Source: Streptomyces sp. WMMB 322
Lineage (GTDB): Bacteria; Actinomycetota; Actinomycetes; Streptomycetales; Streptomycetaceae
Length of the DNA stretch: 64,000 nucleotides
Direction: 5' to 3'
Assembly: GCF_900090145.1 (NCBI RefSeq)
Contig: NZ_FMHI01000009.1
Coordinates: forward strand, 184,484-248,483
Position 1 is the first letter of the stretch. Every line of letters starts with the position of its first letter. Below, one piece after another: positions 23,641 through 32,654 of this stretch. The notes under the pieces are model-generated. The model worked only from the letters and a program-made list of their open reading frames with translations, did not search any database and was not told the DNA's origin. Both the position numbers and the translations under genes were made by a program.

Positions 23641-24399
23641 ATGAGCTACTCCGTGGGGAAGGTCGCCGGACTCGCCGGGGTGTCCGTGCGCACGTTGCAC
23701 CACTACGACGAGATCGGCCTGCTGGTGCCGAGCGAACGCAGCCACGCCGGTCACCGCCGCTACGGCGACGCCGACCTGGACCGGCTCCAGCAGATCCTTT
23801 TCTACCGGGAGCTCGGCTTTCCGCTCGAAGAGGTGGCGGTCCTGCTCGACGACCCGGACGCGGACCCGCGGGAACACCTGCGGCGGCAGCACGAACTGCT
23901 GCGTTCGCGGATCCGGAGACTGCAGAAGATGGCCGCCGCCGTCGAACACGCGATGGAGGCACGGAAGATGGGCATCAACCTCACGCCCGAGGAGAAGTTC
24001 GAGGTCTTCGGCGACAACGACCCCGACCAGTACGCGGAGGAGACCCAGCAGCGCTGGGGCGACACGGAGGCCTACCGCGAGTCGCAGCGCAGAACGGCTT
24101 CCTACACCAAGGAGGACTGGCTGCGGATCAAGGAGGAGGGCGAGGAGTGGGGCCGGCGCTTCGCCGCCCAGATGGACAGCGGCGAAGGCCCGCAGTCCGA
24201 GGCGGCGATGGACCTCGCCGAGGAGCACAGGCAGCAGATCTGCCGCAACTTCTACGAGTGTCCGTACGAGATGCACACCTGCCTCGGCGAGATGTACGTC
24301 GCGGACGAGCGCTTCACCGCGTACTACGAGGCGATCAAGCCGGGGATGGCCGGGCACCTGCGGGACGCGATCGTCGCGAACGCCGCGCGCCACGCCTGA
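23641..24399 (+). CDS. tipA: MerR-family regulator TipA
   Basis: 252 residues, the length of TipAL. Residues 3-72 are a MerR winged helix (YSVGKVAGLAGVSVRTLHHY, then LGFPLEEVAVLLDDP), followed by a dimerising coiled coil and, from about 111, a TipAS domain (MGINLTPEEKFEVFG ... FYECPYEMHTCLGEMY) with the conserved Cys used to trap thiopeptides. Known homologues activate their own promoter on binding thiostrepton-like compounds; the internal ATG at residue 110 (MGINLT) corresponds to the independent TipAS start in TipA. The upstream promoter element matches. Confidence 0.92.
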   Translation: MSYSVGKVAGLAGVSVRTLHHYDEIGLLVPSERSHAGHRRYGDADLDRLQQILFYRELGFPLEEVAVLLDDPDADPREHLRRQHELLRSRIRRLQKMAAAVEHAMEARKMGINLTPEEKFEVFGDNDPDQYAEETQQRWGDTEAYRESQRRTASYTKEDWLRIKEEGEEWGRRFAAQMDSGEGPQSEAAMDLAEEHRQQICRNFYECPYEMHTCLGEMYVADERFTAYYEAIKPGMAGHLRDAIVANAARHA

Positions 24400-24550
24400 G
24401 CCCGGAGGAACCGCGACCCCGACCGCGACGGGATCGGGATCGGGCCCCGGATCGGCGCCGGGCCCGCGACCGGTCCTGCGCAGTCATCTGATCCGGGAGC
24501 CGGCCGGCCCGCCCCTGCACGGCCGGCCGACCGCTCGGCCGCCCGCCCCA

Positions 24551-24638
24551 CCCGGCCGGACCGCCGTGCAGACGGTCCGGCCGGGCCGCCCGTGGTGACG
24601 CGGAGGCACAGCCGCGGCGACGACGGCCGTGCCTCCGC
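24551..24638 (+). terminator. tandem hairpins after tipA
   Basis: CCCGGCCGGACCG (24551) pairs perfectly with CGGTCCGGCCGGG (24573-24585), 13 bp; a second stem GCGGAGGCAC/GTGCCTCCGC follows (24600-24638). They separate tipA from the dehydrogenase operon. The remaining 24639-24809 contains no gene; an 8-bp palindrome CCACGTGG lies at 24671. Confidence 0.65.
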
Positions 24639-24809
24639 CAACTCCTGTCCGCCGCTCGCCCGTTCTTAGTCCACGTGGGTCAACATCCCCTCCCCAGGTC
24701 CCCCCGTTCGGTGCGCCCCGTAGGAGGCGGCACCGCCCCCGCACGATGTTGGAGCGGTCATGCCGAGATCGGGGGCGACGAGCACCACGGGCGAGTGAGG
24801 GGCTTCGCG

Positions 24810-26276
24810 ATGGCCGAGCTGTACATCGACGGTGAATGGACCGGAGGAGTCTCGGGCCGGTCGCGCGACGTGATCAACCCCTTCGACGCCTCCGTCATCA
24901 CCACCGTCTCCGAGGGCGACGAGACGGACGTCGACATCGCGGTACGGGCCGCCAAGCGGGCCTTCGAGCGCGCCGACTGGGCATGCGCGCCGGCCCGCCG
25001 GCGCGCGGACGTCCTCTACCGCGTGCACGAGCTGCTCCTGCGCGACCTGGAGCAACTGGCCCGTATGGAAACCCTGGACACCGGGAAGACGCTGGCCGAG
25101 TCGCGTCTCGACATCGAGGACATCGCGAGCGCCTTCCGCTACTTCTCCGAGATCGTGGGGAAGGAGGCGGGACGCGTCGTCGACGTCGGGCCGGACGTGC
25201 TGAGCAGGGTCGTGTACCAGCCCGTCGGCGTGTGCGCGCTGATCGCGCCGTGGAACTACCCGCTGCTCCAGACCTCGTGGAAGGTCGCACCGGCGCTCGC
25301 CGCGGGCAACACGTTCGTTCTCAAGCCGAGCGAGGTCACGCCGCTGACGACCATCGCGCTGATGGGCCTGTTGGAGGAGGCGGGCACGCCGCCGGGCGTC
25401 GCCAACCTCGTGCTGGGCGCGGGCGGCACCGTGGGAGCGGCCATGACCTCGCACCCGGAGGTCGACATGGTCTCCTTCACCGGCGGCCTGGCGACCGGCC
25501 GGAAGGTCATGGAGAGCGCCGCGTCCGGCGTGAAGAACATCGCCCTGGAGCTGGGCGGAAAGAACCCCAACATCGTCTTCGACGACTGCGACTTCGAAAC
25601 CGCGCTCGACTACGCCCTGGACGCGGCGTTCCTGCACTCCGGCCAGGTCTGCTCGGCCGGCTCGCGCCTCATCGTCCAGTACGGCATCCACGAGCGCTTC
25701 CTGTCCGAACTGGCCTCCAGGGCGGAGGCGATCCGCCTCGGCAACGGTCTCGAGCCGATGACGGAGAGCGGCCCCCTCGTCTCCGCCGAGCACCGCGCGA
25801 AGGTGGAGAGCTACCTGGAGATCGCGCGCATGGACGGCGCCCGGCTCGTCACCGGCGGGCGGCGGCCCGACGATCCCGAACTGGCCCGCGGATTCTTCCT
25901 GTTGCCCACCGTGTACGCCGACTGCAAGTCGACGATGCGCATCGTGCAGGAGGAGGTCTTCGGGCCCGTCGTGACGGTGGAGCGCTTCTACACCGAGGAG
26001 GAGGCGCTGGAGCTGGCCAACGACACGCGTTACGGGCTGGCCGGCGGCGTGTGGACGAACGACGCGGGACGCGCGCAGCGGATGGCCGGCCGGCTGCGTC
26101 ACGGCACCGTCTGGATCAACGACTTCCACCCGTACCTGCCGCAGGCCGAGTGGGGCGGCTTCGGCAGGTCCGGCATCGGACGGGAGCTCGGGCCGAGCGG
26201 GCTGCGTGAGTACCAGGAGGCCAAGCACATCTACCACAACCTCTCTCCGGCGCCGTCGGGTTGGTTCAAGGGCTGA
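24810..26276 (+). CDS. betaine-aldehyde-dehydrogenase-like enzyme (488 aa)
   Basis: NAD(P)-dependent aldehyde dehydrogenase. Active-site blocks: APWNYPLLQTSWK, GNTFVLKPSE, general base Glu247 in ELGGKNP, nucleophile Cys281 in GQVCSAGSR, and EEVFGPVV near the C-terminus. Closest by pattern to BetB/glycine-betaine-aldehyde dehydrogenases. ATG 24810 is preceded by GAGGGGC. It is the first gene of an operon with a GMC oxidoreductase (43 bp later) and a permease. The usual logic is uptake of an amino alcohol, oxidation to the aldehyde, then to the acid. Confidence 0.9.
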   Translation: MAELYIDGEWTGGVSGRSRDVINPFDASVITTVSEGDETDVDIAVRAAKRAFERADWACAPARRRADVLYRVHELLLRDLEQLARMETLDTGKTLAESRLDIEDIASAFRYFSEIVGKEAGRVVDVGPDVLSRVVYQPVGVCALIAPWNYPLLQTSWKVAPALAAGNTFVLKPSEVTPLTTIALMGLLEEAGTPPGVANLVLGAGGTVGAAMTSHPEVDMVSFTGGLATGRKVMESAASGVKNIALELGGKNPNIVFDDCDFETALDYALDAAFLHSGQVCSAGSRLIVQYGIHERFLSELASRAEAIRLGNGLEPMTESGPLVSAEHRAKVESYLEIARMDGARLVTGGRRPDDPELARGFFLLPTVYADCKSTMRIVQEEVFGPVVTVERFYTEEEALELANDTRYGLAGGVWTNDAGRAQRMAGRLRHGTVWINDFHPYLPQAEWGGFGRSGIGRELGPSGLREYQEAKHIYHNLSPAPSGWFKG

Positions 26277-26319
26277 GTGCCGGAAACGCGGCGTGCGGGA
26301 AGGCGGAGGAGAGAGCGCG

Positions 26320-27933
26320 GTGGCAGACACGTCGGCAACGAGCGGGTCCGGCAGGGACGAGGACGCCTACGACTACGTGATCGTCGGCGGCGGCACCGCC
26401 GGCTGTGTGCTGGCCGCGCGGCTGAGCGAGGATCCGCTGACGCGGGTGTGCGTCATCGAGGGGGGTCCCAGCGACGTCGGCGACGAGAACGTGCTGAGGC
26501 TGCGGAACTGGATCAATCTCATCGACACCGACTACGACTACCGCTATCCCATCGTCGAGCAGCCACGCGGAAACTCGCACATCCTGCACTCGCGGGCACG
26601 TGTGCTGGGCGGCTGCTCCTCCCACAACACCCTCATCAGCTTCCTGCCCTTCCCCCACGAACTGGAACAGTGGGTGCGCGACGGCGCGGCCGGCTGGGAC
26701 GCCGCAACGCTGCTTCCCTACCGGCACCGGCTGCGCAACTCGATCCGCCCCGTGGCCGGCAAGGACCGCAACCCCATCGCGCACGACTTCGTCACCGCCG
26801 CCGTCGACACCCTCGACGTCCCCGTCGTCGACGACTTCAACGCCCATCCCTTCACCGAAGGCGCCGGGTTCTTCTCCGTCGCCTACGACCCGGCCACCGG
26901 GTGCCGCTCGTCCGCGTCCGTCGCCTACCTCCACTCGGTGATGGGCCGCTCCAACCTCACGCTGCAGCTGGAGAGTTGGGCGTACCGCCTGCTGCGGGAC
27001 GAGCAGAGCCGGCTGACCCGTGTACAGGTGCGGTACGCGGACGGGTCGGAGGGCACCGTGCGCGCCGAACGTGAACTGGTGCTGTGCGCGGGGGCGATCG
27101 ACACCCCGAGGCTGCTGATGCTCTCCGGCATCGGTCCCGCGGACGAGCTGCGCGAGCTGGGCATCGACGTCCTGACGGACCTGCCCGGCGTGGGGGAGAA
27201 CCTGCTCGACCACCCGGAGTCGGTCATCGTCTGGGAGACGGCGGGCCCGCTGCCACCGAACTCCGCGATGGATTCCGACGCGGGCCTTTTCGTGCGGCGC
27301 GACGCGGGTGAGCCCGGCCCGGACCTGATGCTCCACTTCTACCAGGTGCCGTTCACCCTCAACACCGAACGCCTCGGCCTGCCCACACCCCCTCACGGGG
27401 TGAGCATGACGCCGAACGTGCCCAAGTCCCGCTCCCGGGGGAAGATCTGGCTGCGCAGCGCAGACCCCCGGGAGAAACCCGCCCTGGATTTCCGCTACTT
27501 CACCGATCCCGAGGGCTATGACGAGCGGACGGTCGTCGACGGTCTGCGCGTCGCACGCGAGGTGGCGGCGACCGGGCCGCTGCGCGAGTGGCTGATGCGC
27601 GAGACCGCGCCGGGCCCCGCCGCGACCACCGACGCGGAGCTGTCGGAGTACGGGCGGCGGGCCGCGCACACCGTGTACCACCCGGCAGGTACGTGCCGCA
27701 TGGGCGGTGACGGCGACGCCGGCGCGGTCCTCGATCCGCTGCTGCGGCTGCGCGGCGAAGAAGGCGTGCGGGTGGTCGACGCGTCCGTGTTCCCGAGCCT
27801 GCCGCTCGTCAACCCGATGGTCACCGTGCTGCTCGTCGCCGAGCGCGCGGTGGACCTGATCACGGGCCGTGCCGGTCCGGCGCACGGGGCGGTGCCCGCG
27901 AGCGGCAGCGACATGAGGGGAGAGCAGCGATGA
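26320..27933 (+). CDS. GMC-family FAD oxidoreductase, choline-dehydrogenase-like (537 aa)
   Basis: FAD-binding N-terminus YDYVIVGGGTAGCVLAARL, second GMC signature ARVLGGCSSHN, CAGAIDTPRLLMLSGIGP, and the C-terminal active-site pair His (YHPAGTCRMG) and Asn (LPLVNPMVT). GTG 26320 follows GGAGGAGAG. Its likely job is oxidation of an alcohol to the aldehyde used by the upstream dehydrogenase. Choline is the standard guess but the permease next to it is not a BCCT or ABC choline transporter, so another amino alcohol is possible. The stop overlaps the permease ATG by four bases. Confidence 0.88.
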   Translation: MADTSATSGSGRDEDAYDYVIVGGGTAGCVLAARLSEDPLTRVCVIEGGPSDVGDENVLRLRNWINLIDTDYDYRYPIVEQPRGNSHILHSRARVLGGCSSHNTLISFLPFPHELEQWVRDGAAGWDAATLLPYRHRLRNSIRPVAGKDRNPIAHDFVTAAVDTLDVPVVDDFNAHPFTEGAGFFSVAYDPATGCRSSASVAYLHSVMGRSNLTLQLESWAYRLLRDEQSRLTRVQVRYADGSEGTVRAERELVLCAGAIDTPRLLMLSGIGPADELRELGIDVLTDLPGVGENLLDHPESVIVWETAGPLPPNSAMDSDAGLFVRRDAGEPGPDLMLHFYQVPFTLNTERLGLPTPPHGVSMTPNVPKSRSRGKIWLRSADPREKPALDFRYFTDPEGYDERTVVDGLRVAREVAATGPLREWLMRETAPGPAATTDAELSEYGRRAAHTVYHPAGTCRMGGDGDAGAVLDPLLRLRGEEGVRVVDASVFPSLPLVNPMVTVLLVAERAVDLITGRAGPAHGAVPASGSDMRGEQR

Positions 27934-29423
27934 CGGACGCCGCGGGTTCCGCAGCGGCAGGTGGCGGAGGGGAAGGCGGCGGCGCCGGCGAAAGCGCCGG
28001 GCACGGCTCCGAGTTCCGCAAGGAGATGGGGCCCTGGGCGAATTTCGCGCTGGGCTTCACCTACCTCTCTCCCGTGGTGAGCACCTACACCCTCTTCGCC
28101 ACGGCGCTGGCCACCGGCGGCCCGCCGATGATCTGGGCGTTCGTGCTCGCCGGAGCCGGGCAGTTCCTCGTGGCGCTCGTCTTCGGCGAGACCGTCGCGC
28201 AGTACCCCATCGCGGGCGGCGTCTACCCTTGGGCGCGCCGCCTGTGGGGCATCCGCTGGGCGTGGATGACCGGTTGGGTCTACATGTGGGCGCTGCTGGT
28301 CACCATCACCGCCGTCGCCTACGGGGCCGGCCCGTACATCGCGATCCTCTTCGGCTTCGAACCGTCCGTGCACACCACCGTGTTGTGCACCGTGGCTCTC
28401 ATCGTCGTGGCCGCGCTCATCAACTACGCCGGGACGAAGGCCCTTTCGAAGGCCGCAGTCATCGGCTTCACCGCGGAGCTGATCGGCGCCATCGTCGTCG
28501 GGGTCTGGCTGCTGAGCACGCACCGCTTCCACGGGCTCGGCGTGATCTTCGACAACTTCGGGGCGACGGAGGGCGGTTCGTATCTGCCGGCGTTCCTCGC
28601 CGCCGCCATCATCGGCTTCTACCAGTACTACGGCTTCGAGGCGTGCGGCGACCTCGCAGAGGAGGTCGCACACCCGGGCACGGTCATCCCCAGGGCGATG
28701 CGCCGGACCGTCTACGTCGGCGGGGCTGCGGCGACGTTCACGTGCCTGACGCTGCTGCTCGCCGTCTCCGACTACAAGGCGGTGATCGCCGGCGAGGACA
28801 CCAACCCCGTCGTGCGGGTGCTCTTCGACGCGCTGGGCGAGGTGGGCGCCCGCATGGTCATGGGCGTCGTGCTCATCTCGTTCCTGTCCTGCACGGTCAG
28901 CCTCCAGGCTGCCGCCGGGCGTCTCATCTACTCCTACGCGCGGGACAAGATGGTCGTCGGGCACCGGGTCCTGCGTTCCTTCTCCTACGCGCGCGCCGTG
29001 CCGCACAACGCGTTGCTGGTGGCCGCCGTCATCCCGACGGTCATCGCCTTCGGCTCGCTGATCTCGGAGGACGCCCTCACCAAGATCGTCTCGTTTGCGA
29101 TCCTCGGGATCTACGGCTCGTTCCAGATGGTCGTACTCGCCGCGCTGCGCGCACGGTTGAAGGGGTGGCGGCCCTCGGGGGAGTTCCAGCTCGGGCGCTG
29201 GGGGCTGCTCGTCAACGCCGGCGCGCTCGCGTACGGCATCTTCGCGATCATCAACATCTCCTGGGCGCGCACCCCTGACCAGCCCTGGTACGAGAACTGG
29301 ATCGTGCTGCTGAGCGGCGGCGTGGTCGTGGGCGTGGGCCTGCTCTACATGTTCACCACACATCACTACGGGCGCAGCGACACCCCTGCGGGCGACGCGA
29401 TTCCGCCGCGCTCCACGGTCTGA
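27930..29423 (+). CDS. APC-superfamily amino acid/amine permease (497 aa)
   Basis: About 12 hydrophobic segments. The first contains GFTYLSPVVSTYTLF and helix 2-3 has GETVAQYPIAGGVYPWARRL, typical of the amino-acid/polyamine/choline (APC) family; YQYYGFEACGDLAEEV follows in the middle. Residues 1-30 are a Gly/Ala/Glu-rich disordered leader. Start ATG overlaps the preceding stop, so it is translated with the GMC oxidoreductase and probably imports its substrate. Confidence 0.88.
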   Translation: MTDAAGSAAAGGGGEGGGAGESAGHGSEFRKEMGPWANFALGFTYLSPVVSTYTLFATALATGGPPMIWAFVLAGAGQFLVALVFGETVAQYPIAGGVYPWARRLWGIRWAWMTGWVYMWALLVTITAVAYGAGPYIAILFGFEPSVHTTVLCTVALIVVAALINYAGTKALSKAAVIGFTAELIGAIVVGVWLLSTHRFHGLGVIFDNFGATEGGSYLPAFLAAAIIGFYQYYGFEACGDLAEEVAHPGTVIPRAMRRTVYVGGAAATFTCLTLLLAVSDYKAVIAGEDTNPVVRVLFDALGEVGARMVMGVVLISFLSCTVSLQAAAGRLIYSYARDKMVVGHRVLRSFSYARAVPHNALLVAAVIPTVIAFGSLISEDALTKIVSFAILGIYGSFQMVVLAALRARLKGWRPSGEFQLGRWGLLVNAGALAYGIFAIINISWARTPDQPWYENWIVLLSGGVVVGVGLLYMFTTHHYGRSDTPAGDAIPPRSTV

Positions 29424-29895
29424 ACGGGCAGCATGCGCGGGGGGTTCGCGGGCCGTGGGGCCGCGCCCCGGTCCACAGCGGCGACGTCCGTGCCGGGACC
29501 GCGCGCATTCGCCGCGGACCGGCGGTCGCGCGCGCAGGTCTGCTGCTGCGTCTCTGCTGCTGAGTGCCCGACTCGTGTACGGTCCCGTTCGTGCAGCAGC
29601 AACGTGCCGCCGCCCGCCTGGAGTTCAAGGGCCGGGCGGCGGCCCGTGCCCTGCTTGTGCTGCCGGTGACAGGAACCGCTCGGCCTTGCGGCGGGCGCCG
29701 CTTCACCGGCTCCCCTTCCTCCTGGTGCGCCGGGCCCCGGTCCGGCGCAGCGGATGAACTGATGTGCGGGGATCGTTCGGTGCAACCAAACGGGGCGCAG
29801 CACTGTCCTTGGGACAACGGACCTTTGTTCACGGGCCGCCGCCCGCACGCATGTGCCGGTGCCGGCCCCGCCACTGACGATGGAGCTTCGAGTTG
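29424..29895. other. intergenic region, no supportable gene
   Basis: About 470 bp between the permease and the D-Ala-D-Ala carboxypeptidase gene. Open frames on both strands are composition artefacts. The last 100 bp (GGGACAACGGACCTTTGTTCACGGG) are the likely promoter region for the carboxypeptidase. Confidence 0.4.
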
Positions 29896-30807
29896 ATGCG
29901 TGTATCCAAGAGGGCCCGCCGGACCGGCGCTGTGGCGGTGGCGGCCGGAGCACTGCTGGCCGCGGGACCCTTCGTCTTCCCGGCGCAGGCGGCCGGGCCC
30001 TCCGGCGTCAAGGCCAAGGGCGCCTTCCTGCTGGACAACTCCTCCGGTGAGGAGCTGTGGGGCAAGGGCTCCGACACCAAGCGGCAGATGGCCAGCACCA
30101 CGAAGGTCATGACGGCCGCGGTGGTCGTCAGCTCGGGCGTCGACCTGGACCGCAGGGTCACGGTCAAGAAGGCCTACCGCGACTACGTCACCAAGTGGGG
30201 CGCCAGCACCGCGGACCTGAGGACCGGCGACAAGCTGAAGCTGCGGCAGCTCCTCTACGGCCTGCTGCTCCCCTCCGGCTGCGACGCCGCGTACGCGCTG
30301 GCCGACGCCGTCGGCAAGGGCGGCTCCACGAGCGCCCGCGTCAGCTCCTTCATCGGGAAGATGAACGCGAAGGCACGCCAACTCGGCATGAAGAACACCG
30401 AGTTCGACTCCTTCGACGGCATCTCGAAGAAGGGGCGCAACCAGTCCACGGCACGCGACATGGCCAAGCTCGGCAGGTACGCCCTCGGCAGCACGAACAT
30501 CCGCAAGGCCGCGAAGTCCATGTCGACGAAGCAGAAGGCGACCAACGGCCGCACCTACACCTGGTACAACACCAACCGGCTGCTCGGCTCGTACCAGGGC
30601 GTCATCGGCATCAAGACCGGCACCGGCACCAAGGCCGGTCCGTGCCTCGTCTTCGCCGCCGAGCGCAACGGCCGCTCGATCACCGGCGTGCTCCTCAACA
30701 GCAGCGCCCGCTACACCGACGCGAAGAAGATGCTGGACTGGTCGCTCCAGCAGAAGACCCCGAAGCTCGACCTGCGCTCGCTCCCGGAGGGCGCGGAGCG
30801 CGACTGA
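29896..30807 (+). CDS. D-alanyl-D-alanine carboxypeptidase (303 aa)
   Basis: Secreted penicillin-binding protein of the DacA type (peptidase S11). Signal peptide KRARRTGAVAVAAGALLAAG ending near AQA (about residue 32). Active-site triad: S67-T-T-K70, S127-G-C, and K240-T-G. Ordinary SxN is replaced by SGC, as in many actinobacterial S11 members. There is no C-terminal membrane anchor, so it is exported or loosely wall-bound. It trims the fifth D-Ala of peptidoglycan peptides. ATG 29896 follows a TTG. Confidence 0.92.
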   Translation: MRVSKRARRTGAVAVAAGALLAAGPFVFPAQAAGPSGVKAKGAFLLDNSSGEELWGKGSDTKRQMASTTKVMTAAVVVSSGVDLDRRVTVKKAYRDYVTKWGASTADLRTGDKLKLRQLLYGLLLPSGCDAAYALADAVGKGGSTSARVSSFIGKMNAKARQLGMKNTEFDSFDGISKKGRNQSTARDMAKLGRYALGSTNIRKAAKSMSTKQKATNGRTYTWYNTNRLLGSYQGVIGIKTGTGTKAGPCLVFAAERNGRSITGVLLNSSARYTDAKKMLDWSLQQKTPKLDLRSLPEGAERD

Positions 30808-30813
30808 CGCGAC

Positions 30814-30840
30814 CGCGCGGAGCGCCTGCCGCTCCGCGCG
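30814..30840 (+). terminator. terminator after carboxypeptidase gene
   Basis: CGCGCGGAGCG and CGCTCCGCGCG form a perfect 11-bp stem with loop CCTGC, seven bases after the stop. Confidence 0.75.
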
Positions 30841-31183
30841 CGGACGGGCGCGTGCGGACGAGCGGCGCATGCGGACGAGCGGCGCGTGCGGGGTGCGGGT
30901 CCGTACCCCGCACCCCGCACCCCGCGCCCCGCACGCGCCGGCGCCCGTCGCGTCAGTCGCGCCTGGCTCCGCGCGACCCGCTCCGCGACCACCGGCTCCG
31001 CGCGGCCCGCTCCTGTGCCCGCGACTGCCGGTTGCGGCGCTGCTCCGGGCGCCCCGCCCGTCCGCATCGCTCCGGCGCCCGCGCGCACCGCGCGGCCCCC
31101 ACGCACCCCAGCCGTCCGAACCGCCCGGGGGCGGCCGTCACCGTACGGCCGGCCCCGGGCCGCGTACCGCGGGGCCCGCCGGC
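30841..31183. repeat. repeat-rich intergenic DNA
   Basis: Contains a direct duplication of TGCGGACGAGCGGCGC (about 30853 and 30870) and a long imperfect inverted repeat built of GTGCGGGG/CCCCGCAC blocks (30886-30920). The rest is C/G-rich simple sequence. No supportable gene. Confidence 0.5.
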
Positions 31184-32488
31184 TCACCGCTCCAAGGACG
31201 CCCGCGTGGCCGTGTGCGCGCCCGCGTCCTGCTGGAGGACGACGATCACCAGATCGTCGTTGATCGACTCGGCCCACCGTGTGACGTCCCTGTGGACGAA
31301 GGAGACCACTTCCGACGGGTCGATCCCCCCGGGCCCGCCCACTCCCCGGAGATGCCCGCCGACTGCGCCCCTCCCCGTCCCCGAAGCGCCGGAATAGCGT
31401 TCTTCGAGCCGCCGCTCCAGCGGGTAGAACCCGCCGTCGCGGCTCCGCGCCTCAGTGACCCCGTCCGAGCAGGCGATCAATGCCTCGCCCTCCGTCAGCC
31501 GGTACGTCGTCTCCCTCACCGGTCCGCCCGGCCAGAGGTCGCCGAATCCGAGCGGCAGCGCGGGTTCGGGAGTCAGGGGTACGACGCCCTCCGGGCCGCC
31601 GAGCCGGAACACCGGCGGATGGCCGCGACTGAGAATCCGCACGCATCCCCCTTCGTGGGGAAACTCCAGCAGCACCGCCGTCGCGAACATCTCCTGCGCC
31701 CAGCCGCGCGGCGTGCCCATGACGGGGACGGCCAGCGAGCCGCCAACCTCCATGTCCTCCCGGTCCATGGCCATCGCCCCCTCGATGCGCTGGGCCACCT
31801 CGGACAGCGCGGGGCAGGACATGGCCGCCTCACGGAAGGCCGAGGTGATCGTCGCGACCCCCTCGGTCGCCCCGATGCCCTTGCCGCGTACGTCGCCGAT
31901 CACCGCCCGCACCCCGTACGGCGTCGGCCGGACGCTGTAGAGATCGCCGCCGATGAGAGCGGCCTCGTCGGCGGCGCGGTAGAGGCCCGCCATGCGGACG
32001 TGACCCAGCCGTTCCGGCAGCGGCCGCAGCAGCGCCCGCTGCGTGGCCTCGGCGACCGCCTGCACCTGTACGAGCTGAAGCGTGGTGCGTTCCAGGATCA
32101 TGGACAGCAGAGCGGAGAAGCCGGTGACCAGGATGAGGGTGATGACGGGGCCTGTGACGTTCTCCGGGTACACGTCCGTCAGGGCCACGTGCAGCCCGAT
32201 CAGCAGCCCGACCGAGAGCAGTCCGATCAAGAGCGTCACGGCGGGCCGGGACAGCAGCGCCGCCAGGACGACGGCGGCGGTGAGGAACGACGCGAACGAG
32301 TAGCGGCCCGGCGTCAGCAGCTCCAGGACGAGCGCCAGCAGCACCAGCGACGGCGGCAGGGCTTTCACCCATCCCGGCAGCAGGTCCGTGCGCCGTCCCC
32401 CCACCATGTTCCTGGCGTGCAGCACACCGGCCGGAAGCCTCAGGCGTTCCAGGAGGTGCTTGGTGGTGCTCGTGCCTCCCGCGTCCAC
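31184..32488 (-). CDS. membrane PP2C (SpoIIE-type) phosphatase (434 aa)
   Basis: Residues ~35-140 hold four hydrophobic segments (e.g. SLVLLALVLELL, VTLLIGLLSVGLLIGL). From about 190 comes a SpoIIE-like Ser/Thr phosphatase domain: AALIGGDLYSVR, VIGDVRGKGIGATEG, ILSRGHPPVFRL, GEALIACSDGVTEARSRDG, and the closing DDLVIVVLQ, which carry the metal-binding aspartates. GTG 32488 has AAGGGA nine bases earlier; the open frame extends to 32647. Such proteins counteract anti-sigma kinases; the sensor here is the membrane part with no named domain. Confidence 0.85.
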   Translation of the reverse strand: MDAGGTSTTKHLLERLRLPAGVLHARNMVGGRRTDLLPGWVKALPPSLVLLALVLELLTPGRYSFASFLTAAVVLAALLSRPAVTLLIGLLSVGLLIGLHVALTDVYPENVTGPVITLILVTGFSALLSMILERTTLQLVQVQAVAEATQRALLRPLPERLGHVRMAGLYRAADEAALIGGDLYSVRPTPYGVRAVIGDVRGKGIGATEGVATITSAFREAAMSCPALSEVAQRIEGAMAMDREDMEVGGSLAVPVMGTPRGWAQEMFATAVLLEFPHEGGCVRILSRGHPPVFRLGGPEGVVPLTPEPALPLGFGDLWPGGPVRETTYRLTEGEALIACSDGVTEARSRDGGFYPLERRLEERYSGASGTGRGAVGGHLRGVGGPGGIDPSEVVSFVHRDVTRWAESINDDLVIVVLQQDAGAHTATRASLER

Positions 32489-32654
32489 GTCTGTCGTTCC
32501 CTTCTGCGGGTGCGCCGCCGCTGTCGCTGCCTTCCGCCCCCTGATCGGTCTTCGCACGGACCCTGCCGCGGGTGCCTGTGCGGCTGAGGGCTGTCCGCCG
32601 GACACACCCCGGCCGTCCCGCGCGGTGGGCGACGGGACGGCACGCACCAGCGGT

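Noticed and set aside
30841..31183. ORFs in the region after the carboxypeptidase gene
   Set aside because: Open frames are created by inverted and direct GC repeats; no domain or start context.
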